In this document: positions 27,669 to 37,096 of the stretch, in pieces
Numbering within the stretch: the stretch's first letter is position 1
Layout: each line of letters starts with the position of its first letter
Assembly (NCBI GenBank): GCA_963678775.2
Contig: CAXXGR010000002.1
Location: 868,001-932,000, forward strand
Source of the DNA: JBFHIJ01 sp963678775
GTDB taxonomy: Bacteria > Bacteroidota > Ignavibacteria > Kapaibacteriales > UBA2268
Direction of reading: 5' to 3'
Length of the DNA: 64,000 nt
Position numbers and translations under genes: made by a program
The notes under the pieces: model-generated
The model's input: the letters and a program-made list of their open reading frames with translations, nothing else
The model's database searches: none
What the model was told of the DNA's origin: nothing

Positions 27669-29486
27669 TTATTTTACGAACTTATAAGTAATTTTTGAAT
27701 CAGATAAAGTCAAGTTTGCAATATAAACTGCATTTGTTTTTAGATTGTCAATGATTACATCATTTCTACCCGAAATTAGATTGTGAGTATTTTCATAGAC
27801 TATTTTACCATTTATATCAGCTATAACTAAAGAGCTATTTTCAACTGAAGAACAACTAATCACGAGTTTCCCATTGCTATAGTACATTTTTTTTGTATCT
27901 TCATTCCTTTCATCTATGCTAGTTAAAGATATATCAAGGGTTTTGGTTGATATAGTCTCAGGCACATTGGGATGTGAGTCATAAAGATTAATTATATCTG
28001 TTATTTCGTTTGTACTGATGCCGGAGAGGTAGTCAATCAAACCCGGCTTCACAGTCTGATAGAGCAGGTTAGCAGTAATAGTGTATGAGCCGCTTGGTAG
28101 AGTTGGCAATTTGTAGTAAATATAATCCTTACCATCTATTCCAAAATTATTATCACTTAAGGCATTGCCATATATAGCGCAAGTATCATAACTTGGGCTG
28201 TTCCTGTCAAATCCACGTGGAGGTATTCTATTATCTTTAACAAATTGAGATGCTTTTAATAAAGCAAAAGTAGGATTCCCATTCACATCTGCCGGAGTTG
28301 CTTCCCAGATTTGAATTTCTTCCTCAGTTTGAATAGTATCGCTATGCTCAAAAGTAACATTTGGATCATTTAAAATCCTTCCTTTGTCTGTTGGCGTACC
28401 GGATTCATAATATACTATACCATCCAAATCTTTAATAATCAGCTGTAACCACATCCTTCTAAAAGGAATTCCTGAAGGTAATTTATGTCCGGTCAGATTT
28501 GTTACTTCTACTTGAATATAGTCACCTTGATGAGCTAAAGTAAGATTCGCTGCTTTCGTCAAATTGTTTTTTGTTGCTTGTATAGTATTATCATACAATG
28601 TAGAATTAGCTGACATGGAGCTTCCATTGGTTTCCATACTTTTTATTATACCCAACATATAAGCATTTCCACCAACAAAGTCATGCTTCCAAAATGGCGA
28701 GCGTAAGGTTGTATTCCATGCAGGGACTGTTGCAATGTCTATGCCATCCTCAATCTTAGGTATGTGGCATTCCTGACAGCTCTGCCCTTCGGCAGGGAAA
28801 CTGCTGATTTTCCATTCTATATATGGAGTTTGCTCAGGGAAAGTGCCGGCTGGGACTCCACTTTCATCGAAGTATGGTGCAAAAAGAGTGTGACAGGTAG
28901 CGCATAATTCCGAATGCGCCATTGCTGCTCTATATTCTGGTGTATAGTTGACATTATTTTGCATTGGATTGAGTAATGGATTTTGATAAGGTCCATAGAT
29001 TTTTCTGCTGTTGTCTATTAGATAATTTCCAGAGTAAGAATCAGCAGACTCAAATTCCGAATTTTGCACTTGATGGCATACAGTGCAACTCACTCCGTCT
29101 AAAGCGAGCTCATTTTGATAAAGGTCAGAAAGCATAAAGCTATCAGAACCTCCTTCTTTTGCCTGTCTATTGCCCATAGGAGCATGACACCTTGTACAAG
29201 TGGATTCAATAATATCGCTATATTCCTGATGAGCATGCGACTCTTCGGAGACAACTGCCCGCCAAAGCGGATCTTTTGCTGAATGAGCCATCATAGTGCT
29301 TCTCCAAAGGGTAACAGGAGACACATCTACTCCCTGGTAGTCGAGAGCCACTCCGTCAGATTCGTGGCAGGCCTGGCAATTAGCTGAACCACTAAATAAA
29401 GAACTGGTTTGATTTGTTAGTAAGCTCAGAGCATATAGGGAAATTGCTCCTAATGCCATTAATACAATTACGATAATCTTTTTCAT
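27669..29486 (-). CDS. Exported pentahaem c-type cytochrome with T9SS sorting domain
   Basis: A 605-residue exported protein (signal peptide KKIIVIVLMALGAISLYALS) with five CxxCH haem-binding motifs: CQACH (about 37), CTRCH (97), CTVCH (134), CATCH (195) and CQECH (237). Spacing and flanking residues (MMAHSAKDPLWRA, GVSCTVCHQV, AAMAHSELCATCHTL) resemble cytochrome c554-like multihaem proteins. A long non-haem part follows, including LTGHKLPSGIPFRRMWLQL and Ig-like strands. The last 75 residues form a T9SS type sorting domain (KLVISCSSVENSSLVIADINGK ... YKFVK). It is probably an electron-transfer protein exposed at the cell surface. The electron donor and acceptor are unknown. Confidence 0.9.
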   Translation of the reverse strand: MKKIIVIVLMALGAISLYALSLLTNQTSSLFSGSANCQACHESDGVALDYQGVDVSPVTLWRSTMMAHSAKDPLWRAVVSEESHAHQEYSDIIESTCTRCHAPMGNRQAKEGGSDSFMLSDLYQNELALDGVSCTVCHQVQNSEFESADSYSGNYLIDNSRKIYGPYQNPLLNPMQNNVNYTPEYRAAMAHSELCATCHTLFAPYFDESGVPAGTFPEQTPYIEWKISSFPAEGQSCQECHIPKIEDGIDIATVPAWNTTLRSPFWKHDFVGGNAYMLGIIKSMETNGSSMSANSTLYDNTIQATKNNLTKAANLTLAHQGDYIQVEVTNLTGHKLPSGIPFRRMWLQLIIKDLDGIVYYESGTPTDKGRILNDPNVTFEHSDTIQTEEEIQIWEATPADVNGNPTFALLKASQFVKDNRIPPRGFDRNSPSYDTCAIYGNALSDNNFGIDGKDYIYYKLPTLPSGSYTITANLLYQTVKPGLIDYLSGISTNEITDIINLYDSHPNVPETISTKTLDISLTSIDERNEDTKKMYYSNGKLVISCSSVENSSLVIADINGKIVYENTHNLISGRNDVIIDNLKTNAVYIANLTLSDSKITYKFVK

Positions 29487-29975
29487 AAAAACCTCAATAT
29501 GTAATGCTTTACAGTAATATACACAGCTAACATGAAAAAGTAAAATAGCAGAAAGGTCATTGTCTCAATTATTCATCATGTTTTTAAGGAGGCATTTCTA
29601 AACTATGATTATTTGATTGTTAGTTGATATTATTTTAGGTGTAAAATGGCTAAAATATATGTAAAATGGCTCATATAGGAGAAATTCATCCTATGTAAAG
29701 CAATACATTAAGTTATTTGGTAGCGCTAAATGATGTGTAAAATAAAATTTTTAAATACTTTATTTTTTTGATTCTTTACACTTGTTTATATTCTTCAATG
29801 GCAATAAGGATAAGTTTGTTCCGTTTAATGAATATTGTTTGGCGAGGCAAAATATTGAACGGCTGTTAAAGACGTAATTTACTTTCGAGTTACAGTATTT
29901 TTGTTTCTCATTCGTACTTAGAATATGCTATTAAAATAATACAGAATATAAATATTTCTATAGTGGAGTTATATA
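29487..29975 (+). other. Long divergent intergenic region with short repeats
   Basis: About 490 bases between the divergently transcribed cytochrome and E2 genes, presumably holding both promoters. GTAAAATGGCT occurs twice within 20 bases (about 29641-29675), which could be a regulator binding site. AAGGAGG at about 29587 looks like a ribosome-binding site, but no coding frame of useful length follows. No tRNA or riboswitch fold was recognised. Confidence 0.45.
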
Positions 29976-31649
29976 ATGAGATTAGAAATTGTAATGCCAA
30001 AAATGGGTGAATCATTGCAGGAAGGAACAATCACTAAATGGTTGAAAAGCGTTGGAGATAAAGTAGAAAGAGACGAAATGATTTTAGAAATATCTACAGA
30101 TAAGGTTGATACAGAGGTGCCATCTCCTAATGAAGGGACTTTAGTAGAAATTAGTGCTCAAGAGGGCGAAACTGTGGAAGTCGGATCTGTTATTGCATTT
30201 ATTGAAACAGATGCCAATGCTGCAGCTGATGCACCAAAAGAAGAAGTTAAAACTGAAGCTACTACTCAGGAAAAAGCTCCTGCTGAGTCAGGTTCCGCAA
30301 ATCTTGTTGATTTAGTGATGCCAAAAATGGGTGAATCATTGCAGGAAGGAACAATCACTAAATGGCTAAAAAACGTAGGCGATAAAGTAGAAAGAGATGA
30401 AATGGTACTTGAAATATCTACTGACAAAGTGGATACAGAAGTTCCGTCTCCTGTAGCCGGTATTCTTGCAGAAATCACAGCTCAAGAGGGCGAAACTGTA
30501 GAAGTCGGCTCTGTTATTGGTAAGATGTCCAGCGGAGATGCCCCTGTTCAGACTTCAGCTCCTGCGGCTGCACCTAAAGAGGAAGCAGCTAAGCCTGCTG
30601 CAACAAAAGCTGCTCAGCCAAGTCAAAATCAGATAACTACTCCTGTGTCAGGTGGAACTTATGATATACCTACCAGAGATGGCGAAGCTTTCTTCTCACC
30701 ATTAGTTAGAAAAATTGCGGAAGAAAATAAAGTTAGCTTAGAAGAGCTAAAACAAATTAAAGGTTCAGGTGTTGGCGGAAGAGTTGCTAAAACTGATTTG
30801 ATGGATTATATTGAAAACAGAGGATCTGCTCCTGCTCAATCAGCTTCTACAAGTGAAGTATCTCAGAGTCAGCAGACAGCTTCTTCTACTACATCTGCTG
30901 CACCAAAAGCAACTCCTGCACCAGCTGCACATGGAGACGATGTAGAAATTATCCCTATGGATAGAGTTCGCCAGTTGATTGCTGATCACATGGTATATTC
31001 AAAAACTACTTCACCTCACGTAACTTCTGTTGCTGAAGCTGACGTTACAAACATTGTTAAGTTCAGAAACAAATTTAAAGATGAATTTTTAAAACGTGAA
31101 GGATTTAAACTTACGTTTACTCCATTCTTTGCTCAAGCAGTAATAGAAGGTCTAAAAAAATTCCCTATGGTTAATGTTTCTGTAGATGGTAAAAACATCA
31201 TACGCCACAAGCGCATCAACTTGGGAGTTGCGACAGCTTTGGATGACGGTAATCTTATCGTCCCAGTAATCAAATCTGCAGAAGCATTAAATATTACAGG
31301 TTTAGGCCGCTCAGTAAATGATTTAGCTGCCAGAGCAAGATCAAAACGATTGGATCCGAGTGATATTCAGGGTGGCACATTTACAATTACTAATGTAGGT
31401 ACTTTTGGAACTCTGTTCGGCACTCCTATTATCAATCAACCTCAAGCAGGTATTTTTGGTATCGGAGCCATCCAGAAACGTGCAGTAGTTAAACAGTTAG
31501 ACGGCATGGATGTAGTTGTTCCGCGAGACATGGTTTATATATCATTGACTTATGATCACAGAGTGGTTGATGGTATGCTTGCAGGCCAGTGCTTGAAAGC
31601 AATAGCAGACGCATTGGAAAACATGAATGAAAAAACACTATCTATCTAA
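29976..31649 (+). CDS. Dihydrolipoamide acyltransferase (E2) with two lipoyl domains
   Basis: A 557-residue E2 core of a 2-oxo acid dehydrogenase complex. It has two lipoyl domains (residues about 1-77 and 112-188), each with the lipoylated Lys in EISTDKVDTEVPSP. An Ala/Pro linker follows, then the E1/E3-binding domain (FFSPLVRKIAEENKVSLEELKQIKGSGVGGRVAK) and the catalytic domain ending in LTYDHRVVDGMLAG, the HxxxDG active site. The E1 and E3 subunits are not adjacent, so the substrate (pyruvate, 2-oxoglutarate or branched-chain) cannot be decided. The two lipoyl-domain starts share 48 identical bases (29994-30041 and 30318-30365). Confidence 0.94.
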   Translation: MRLEIVMPKMGESLQEGTITKWLKSVGDKVERDEMILEISTDKVDTEVPSPNEGTLVEISAQEGETVEVGSVIAFIETDANAAADAPKEEVKTEATTQEKAPAESGSANLVDLVMPKMGESLQEGTITKWLKNVGDKVERDEMVLEISTDKVDTEVPSPVAGILAEITAQEGETVEVGSVIGKMSSGDAPVQTSAPAAAPKEEAAKPAATKAAQPSQNQITTPVSGGTYDIPTRDGEAFFSPLVRKIAEENKVSLEELKQIKGSGVGGRVAKTDLMDYIENRGSAPAQSASTSEVSQSQQTASSTTSAAPKATPAPAAHGDDVEIIPMDRVRQLIADHMVYSKTTSPHVTSVAEADVTNIVKFRNKFKDEFLKREGFKLTFTPFFAQAVIEGLKKFPMVNVSVDGKNIIRHKRINLGVATALDDGNLIVPVIKSAEALNITGLGRSVNDLAARARSKRLDPSDIQGGTFTITNVGTFGTLFGTPIINQPQAGIFGIGAIQKRAVVKQLDGMDVVVPRDMVYISLTYDHRVVDGMLAGQCLKAIADALENMNEKTLSI

Positions 31650-31674
31650 ATATAGATAGTAGATAATATATAAC

Positions 31675-31704
31675 AAAAGCCGGCTGGATTAGTCGGCTTT
31701 TTTT
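31675..31704 (+). terminator. Terminator after E2 gene
   Basis: AAAAGCCG pairs with CGGCTTTT around an 11-base loop and is followed by a T-run. Confidence 0.82.
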
Positions 31705-31748
31705 ATAGGTCAGAGTGTATTTTTATACTACCCATTAGACATTTACAT

Positions 31749-31782
31749 AAAAAAGGTACACTTTGCGAAGTATACCTTTTGC
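31749..31782 (-). terminator. Terminator for the ferritin-like gene
   Basis: AAAAGGTACACTT pairs with AAGTATACCTTTT with one mismatch and a 4-base loop, about 40 bases beyond the minus-strand stop at 31819. The A-run on the plus strand gives the minus-strand T-run. Confidence 0.72.
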
Positions 31783-31818
31783 TATTTTATTTTTGATTGC
31801 TTTGGTAGTAAATTGAAT

Positions 31819-32229
31819 CTATTTATCCTTTAGAGCTGTCAGATTATCTAAAAGTTTGTCATGCTTTTCTTCGTCATGCAGCAAATACTCTAGTAAATAG
31901 TTGACATATTCATTTTTGTTTTCTTTCTTTGCATCTTTTGCGAGTTCAATTACTTTACGCTCCATAGCATCGTGTTCTTCGATCAAGTCCCAAAATTCAT
32001 CAAGCTCTTCTTTGCTCATCGAAAAATCGTATTTATCGAAGCTATCTATTATCAGCTGCTCTACTCTTCTATGCATCACCGAATCCTGCCTGATAATTTC
32101 CATTACAATTTGCACAAGCGGATTGGTAGTTTGGCGAATAATTTCAGTAGTGCTTTTAACTGCTTCATCTTCTATATGTTGCCACGCCTTAAGAACTTTT
32201 AGCAACTTCTCATTTTTTTGATCTGACAT
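31819..32229 (-). CDS. Small helical protein, ferritin-like fold candidate
   Basis: A 136-residue cytosolic protein, almost entirely helical and rich in Glu, Asp, Lys, His. Carboxylate and His residues fall where diiron four-helix bundles put them: IEDE in helix 1 (about 19-22), DSVMH in helix 2 (49-53), EEHDAME in helix 3 (84-90) and DEEKHD in helix 4 (119-124). This looks like a divergent ferritin-like or haemerythrin-like protein, but the exact ExxH pattern is complete only in the last helix. It is transcribed alone. I do not assign a function. Confidence 0.6.
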   Translation of the reverse strand: MSDQKNEKLLKVLKAWQHIEDEAVKSTTEIIRQTTNPLVQIVMEIIRQDSVMHRRVEQLIIDSFDKYDFSMSKEELDEFWDLIEEHDAMERKVIELAKDAKKENKNEYVNYLLEYLLHDEEKHDKLLDNLTALKDK

Positions 32230-32311
32230 CGATTTGATTCCTCTTCATATTATTTATCATCAACAAATATAAATGACAATTAGCTTTTCTCAATATTGCC
32301 TAAAATATAAA

Positions 32312-32346
32312 AAAAACTGCTCCATTTAGTAAAATAGAGCAGTTTG
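32312..32346 (-). terminator. Terminator after the poly-HAMP chemoreceptor gene
   Basis: AAACTGCTC pairs with GAGCAGTTT, extended inward by ATTT/AAAT after one mismatch, with a T-run on the minus strand. It lies about 30 bases past the receptor stop codon. Confidence 0.8.
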
Positions 32347-32373
32347 TGTAAATCAAAATTATCAAGAAAAAGC

Positions 32374-35300
32374 TTAATGAGGCATTAAATGTCTTCTACT
32401 GCTTCCACTTATCTCTTTTGGCTTATCATCTGAATCAATTTTAAATTGATTAACTACTAGATTTAACTGTGAAGTATACTCAGTCATTCTGGTAGCAGCT
32501 TCAGCTATGTATGAGATTTGCTCTGCTGTATCTTGGGAAACGGACGAAATAGCCGTAATATTTTTTGCAATTTGCTCAGTAGTCGCTGATTGTTGCTCAC
32601 TTGCTGAAGCAATTTGCATAATCATTTCTATTACGTTATTTGTGCTTCCAACGATATTAGAAAGTGACTGACCTGCCTGATCTGCCAACTCAATACCTTG
32701 TTGAACTTCGTCATTGCCTTTTTTCATAATACCTACTGCACTTTCAGTTTCTCCTTGGACTCCTTTAATCATTGTTGCAATTTGCTTAGTAGCTTCAGTT
32801 GTTCGCTCAGCGAGCTTACGCACTTCATCAGCAACTACCGCAAACCCACGACCCTGCTCTCCGGCTCTGGCAGCTTCGATAGCTGCGTTTAGTGCTAATA
32901 GATTAGTCTGATCTGCAATCTCATCAATCACTGAAACTATTTGTCCAATTTGCTGACTGGATTCTCCAAGTTTTTGGATATTATCCGCAGATTGTCTTAC
33001 AACATTAGCAATATCCTGCATTTTTGTAACAGTGTTACTAACTATAGTTCCACCTTTAGAAGCAATCTGACCATTGTTTTTTGCTTCTATTGAAGTTTTA
33101 TTTGCATTGTTGGCATTTTCAGTAACAGTCTGAGCCATTTCTTCAATTGCTGTGGCTATTTCCTCTGCCTGAGAGCTTTGCTCTTGTGAAGCAGTGGCTA
33201 CATTACCGGAGTTTGCATTGATTTCGTTAGATGCTTCAGAAACGGCATTAACTACTTCTATAACATTTTTAATCAAATCTTGTAGCGAGCCACCTAATGA
33301 GTTTATATTTGAACTGAGCTTATCAAACTCTCCTTCGTACGAGCCAAACATCCTTGCCCTTAAATCACCAGCTGCAAGAGTTTCTAACACCTGACCTGCT
33401 TCGTTTAGAGGTTCTGCCATGGCATTCATTATGTTATTCATGCCCTCTACCATTCCTCTCCATAAACCGGAATAAGACTCAACTTCAGTTCTTACATCAA
33501 GTTGTCCATTGATAGATGCCTCAGTCTGATTATAAATATCTTGAGAAAATCTTTCAATTACCCCAACGCAGGTATTTATATTATCAGCCATTGCTTTATA
33601 TTCGCCTTTAAACTCATCAGTAAGCTTATCAAACTGAGTTCCATTACTAATGGCATCTGCAAAGTTAGCTGCAATGTGAAGTGGTGTTACTAAATTATCA
33701 ATTGTTTTGTTAAATCCGTTTATAACTTCTGCAAACTCGCCTCTGTGCTTACTTGCATCTGCCCTCTGGTCTAATTTACCCTCTTCAGCATGCATAGCGA
33801 GCTCTTCAGCATCGGTAACAAGAAGTTTAATAGCCTTGATCATGACTATAAATGAAGGAACTAACTCGTCATTATCACTTCTTTTACCAACTTTAGATAA
33901 ATTCTCTAAATCTTCCATATTTCCGTTGCTTAAGTTTACTGTGATTTTTAGAATATGTTGCAATCTGCTAATCACATTTTTGCTATGCTGTTGTTGCTCT
34001 AACCATATTCCTTCATAGCCTTCGGCAAAATCAATTTTATAGTCGTTTACAGAGATAGATGCCAAAATATCATTCATATCATTTACAGGTATAGCTACAG
34101 ACTCTTTCATTTCATTAAGCCCTGAAACCAAATCTTTCCATCCATTTTGGAATTTATTTGTATCGCAGCTATAGTCTAAATTACCGTGACGAACTTCTTT
34201 TGCCAAAGAATCCAGCTCCGAAACTACATTGATAAGATTTTTACGAAGCATATCGCATCTTTCATTTGCTATAACTTGCTTACCGGGTAGTGTCTGTAAA
34301 ATAGCTTCAAAATTACCTTCGGCATATTCTTTAACAATTTCCAGTATCATCAGAGCTGCATTAACATGGATATAAACTGTGGAATTAAATCCTGTAGCCA
34401 TTGTGTTATATGCGCCTGTAAATTTGGATGCATCAATAGTATGTTCTATATCACCGGCTTTATGTAGGTCGTGCATCTGATTCATTTCGAAAATAAAATT
34501 ATTTAAGTTGTCTATCAACTGATTGATATTGACTTTTATTTCGTTGAAATCACCTTTTGCATCATCAGTAATTTTTGCTGGAATATCGCCTTTTGAAATT
34601 CTATCTATATATTCTGCTGTTATGTTAAGAGGATTTATAACTGCGTCTAAGGTATCATTAATTCCACCAACTATATCTTTAAATGCTCCTTTGAATTTGT
34701 CTGCATCACCTCGTAAATCAAGGCGTCCCATTACTACCGCTTCAGAAACAGAATTAAGTTCTGTAATAACATTCAGCAAGTTATTTCTTAATAAATCCAT
34801 TGCCTCATTTGCAATAACCTGCTTGCCCGGTAATGGTTCAAGCACTTCTGACATATTACCTTCGGCATAAGATTTTAAGATACCAAGTATCTTTAGCAAA
34901 TTGGAAATATGAATATTTGCAACATTATTAACTCCCTCAGACATTTCTTTATATACGCCAAGGAAATTATCGGGGTGCATAAATATATCAATCTCGCCGG
35001 CTTTTTGCTCTTTATACATAGTGCGCATATCATTTACAAAGAACTCAAGCGTATCGATAAGTTGGTTTATATTATTCTTAATCTCGTTGAAATCACCTTT
35101 GTAGTCATCTGTAATTTTAGAAGGAATATCGCCTTTTGAAATTCTATCTACATATTCAGCCGTCATATTTAGTGGTTGTATCACAGCATCTAAAGTATTA
35201 TTTACTCCTGACACGATTTCCTTGTAGGAACCTTCAAATCCTGCTACATTGCATCTTTTGTCTAATCTACCATTTGTAGTGGCAACTGTAATGTCACCTA

Positions 35301-36630
35301 ATTCATGAATAACCGATTCGATTGCTTGTTTCATATTCCTAAAACTATTAGCTAATTTGCCAATCTCATCTTTCTTGTCATATTCGATATTATTAGTAAG
35401 ATTGCCGGATGCAAGCTGATCTGCAATAATAGCAATATCGTCTAATGGTTTCATAGTTTTTTTTGTAAACCAAAAAGCAAAGAGACCCATTAAAACATTA
35501 ACAATTAGAGCCGTAACTATTGAAATCCAAATTAAGCTGACAAGCACACTCATCATGTTATCACTGAGTTCCATAAAATCGGATTTATAGGCGCTAACTC
35601 CTATTGCCCAGTCCCATGGTTCATAATAAACCACCATAGTAAGCTTTTCACGTGGCTTATCTTCTCCGGGATTTTGCCAGAAATAGTTATAAGCACCACT
35701 TTCATTGCCTTTTAAAGTATTTGCCAACTCAACTATGTCTTGAGCGACTTTCGATGTAGCTTTATTAGAAGATTCTATTAGATTAATACCAACTTGCTTT
35801 TCATCTTTTGCAATTATATATTCACCTTTTTTAGGTCCGTTTCCTTGTAATGCAAACACATAACCGTCTTTTCCCACTTCAATATCCATTATGTTTTGTC
35901 TTAATCGCTGATCACTTTCCTGCTGAACACCAACAGATAGAATACCGATAACTTTTGCATTGTTGTCTAATATAGGCTGATAAATAGTAAGGTATACTTT
36001 ACCGACAACAAAATCAGACCCTCTAAATTCTTTTTTTGATAATATAGTTTGAATAACCGGATTTGGAGAACCATCAGCATTTGACGCAGTATAAAATGTT
36101 CCTAACGTGCGGTTCCCTTCTGCATCAGGAGCCGTTGTAGCTACCCTTATCATATCTCCGGCGTCATTAGTTCTTTGGAAAATTGAAATTGCCACATCCA
36201 TAGTTTGACCAAGCTGATCAATCAGAGGAGTCGTCTGATCCATACTCACAGAATTGCCTAACCACTGATTACCTAAATAAAATTTTGGCAAATCAAAAGA
36301 TAAAGTTTGTTCCATAAACTGATTATCAGCTTGCCAACTTACCTTTTCGTTCGCTAGTTTCAGACCGCCTTGAGCTTTAATTCTCTGATTTAATAATTCC
36401 AGGGTGCTATTCAACTTACTACTGAGGACGCTGTTTGATGCATCGCAAATTGAATAGACATTTTTAGCAATTTGTCCGAGGTTTTGCTCAGTCATTTCAT
36501 TTACCATTTTTATGTTTTCTTCTTCTGCACTATTCTTTTCAATTGTAATAATTGAAATTAAAATAATAAGCGGAAGAGTAATACATAAATTAGCAAGGAG
36601 AACAATTTTACTTCTAATCTTAAGTTGCAT
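32374..36630 (-). CDS. Giant methyl-accepting chemotaxis protein with tandem HAMP array
   Basis: A 1418-residue chemoreceptor; ATG at 36630 follows AGGAG. Order: transmembrane helix (about 10-32), periplasmic Cache3/Cache2-type sensor (about 110-350), second membrane helix (about 360-390), a canonical HAMP (about 390-435), roughly fifteen further HAMP-like units (about 445-1115), then the cytoplasmic signalling hairpin with the conserved tip IDEIADQTNLLALNAAIEAARAGEQGRGFAVVADEVRKLAERT. The units share the pattern G-x-(L/I/M)-D/x ... F-x-G-x-(F/Y) ... N. Blocks starting near residues 443, 624 and 805 repeat with a 181-residue period (four units each). It lacks a C-terminal CheR-binding pentapeptide. 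Its gene is far from the flagellar genes. Confidence 0.93.
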   Translation of the reverse strand: MQLKIRSKIVLLANLCITLPLIILISIITIEKNSAEEENIKMVNEMTEQNLGQIAKNVYSICDASNSVLSSKLNSTLELLNQRIKAQGGLKLANEKVSWQADNQFMEQTLSFDLPKFYLGNQWLGNSVSMDQTTPLIDQLGQTMDVAISIFQRTNDAGDMIRVATTAPDAEGNRTLGTFYTASNADGSPNPVIQTILSKKEFRGSDFVVGKVYLTIYQPILDNNAKVIGILSVGVQQESDQRLRQNIMDIEVGKDGYVFALQGNGPKKGEYIIAKDEKQVGINLIESSNKATSKVAQDIVELANTLKGNESGAYNYFWQNPGEDKPREKLTMVVYYEPWDWAIGVSAYKSDFMELSDNMMSVLVSLIWISIVTALIVNVLMGLFAFWFTKKTMKPLDDIAIIADQLASGNLTNNIEYDKKDEIGKLANSFRNMKQAIESVIHELGDITVATTNGRLDKRCNVAGFEGSYKEIVSGVNNTLDAVIQPLNMTAEYVDRISKGDIPSKITDDYKGDFNEIKNNINQLIDTLEFFVNDMRTMYKEQKAGEIDIFMHPDNFLGVYKEMSEGVNNVANIHISNLLKILGILKSYAEGNMSEVLEPLPGKQVIANEAMDLLRNNLLNVITELNSVSEAVVMGRLDLRGDADKFKGAFKDIVGGINDTLDAVINPLNITAEYIDRISKGDIPAKITDDAKGDFNEIKVNINQLIDNLNNFIFEMNQMHDLHKAGDIEHTIDASKFTGAYNTMATGFNSTVYIHVNAALMILEIVKEYAEGNFEAILQTLPGKQVIANERCDMLRKNLINVVSELDSLAKEVRHGNLDYSCDTNKFQNGWKDLVSGLNEMKESVAIPVNDMNDILASISVNDYKIDFAEGYEGIWLEQQQHSKNVISRLQHILKITVNLSNGNMEDLENLSKVGKRSDNDELVPSFIVMIKAIKLLVTDAEELAMHAEEGKLDQRADASKHRGEFAEVINGFNKTIDNLVTPLHIAANFADAISNGTQFDKLTDEFKGEYKAMADNINTCVGVIERFSQDIYNQTEASINGQLDVRTEVESYSGLWRGMVEGMNNIMNAMAEPLNEAGQVLETLAAGDLRARMFGSYEGEFDKLSSNINSLGGSLQDLIKNVIEVVNAVSEASNEINANSGNVATASQEQSSQAEEIATAIEEMAQTVTENANNANKTSIEAKNNGQIASKGGTIVSNTVTKMQDIANVVRQSADNIQKLGESSQQIGQIVSVIDEIADQTNLLALNAAIEAARAGEQGRGFAVVADEVRKLAERTTEATKQIATMIKGVQGETESAVGIMKKGNDEVQQGIELADQAGQSLSNIVGSTNNVIEMIMQIASASEQQSATTEQIAKNITAISSVSQDTAEQISYIAEAATRMTEYTSQLNLVVNQFKIDSDDKPKEISGSSRRHLMPH

Positions 36631-37036
36631 GATAGCTCCTGACAACAAGTGATAAAATTTAGTATTTATTGGAATAGAAAATAACTAATCAATATATAAA
36701 CATAATATAAAGAAAGGCATAATATGTGATATAATTAGATATAAATATAATGCAATAGCATTATATATTCATACATGGAGTGTCCTTGCATAATAAATCA
36801 TACTTTCTATATAGTCACATAGCAATGCTTTAACAAAATCTCATATTTATAGAATTATATTCTTGTATCAGCCTGAGTAATGATTTTGCTTCTTACTCAG
36901 CGATGTGAAGAAACACCTTACCCCCCAATCAACGAATAAGATCTAAGTTAATATTCAATATTGTTGAAGCATATGTTCTTAAAAATTTTAGAATTATAAA
37001 ATCAAAATATAGAGTCAGAGAGTACCTCAGTCTAAC
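36631..37036 (-). other. Upstream region of the chemoreceptor gene
   Basis: About 400 very AT-rich bases between purC and the chemoreceptor. A nine-base inverted repeat (ATATAATGC, 4-base loop, GCATTATAT) lies at 36745-36766, a possible operator or a simple AT-rich hairpin. No sigma-28 promoter like that of flagellin was found. No coding frame is evident. Confidence 0.4.
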
Positions 37037-37072
37037 AAAAAGAGGTACAACCTTGAAGTAGTACCTCTTTTT
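37037..37072 (-). terminator. Terminator after purC
   Basis: A 12-base perfect stem (AAAAAGAGGTAC with GTACCTCTTTTT) and a 12-base loop, placed 25 bases past the purC stop. It is symmetrical in T- and A-runs, so it may act in both directions. Confidence 0.87.
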
Positions 37073-37096
37073 AATATCATTGTGTAAAAGTAAGAT

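Noticed and set aside
32690..35140. Several plus-strand frames of 60-115 codons across the chemoreceptor gene
   Set aside because: They recur because the HAMP units repeat in the DNA. They are antisense shadows without start signals.
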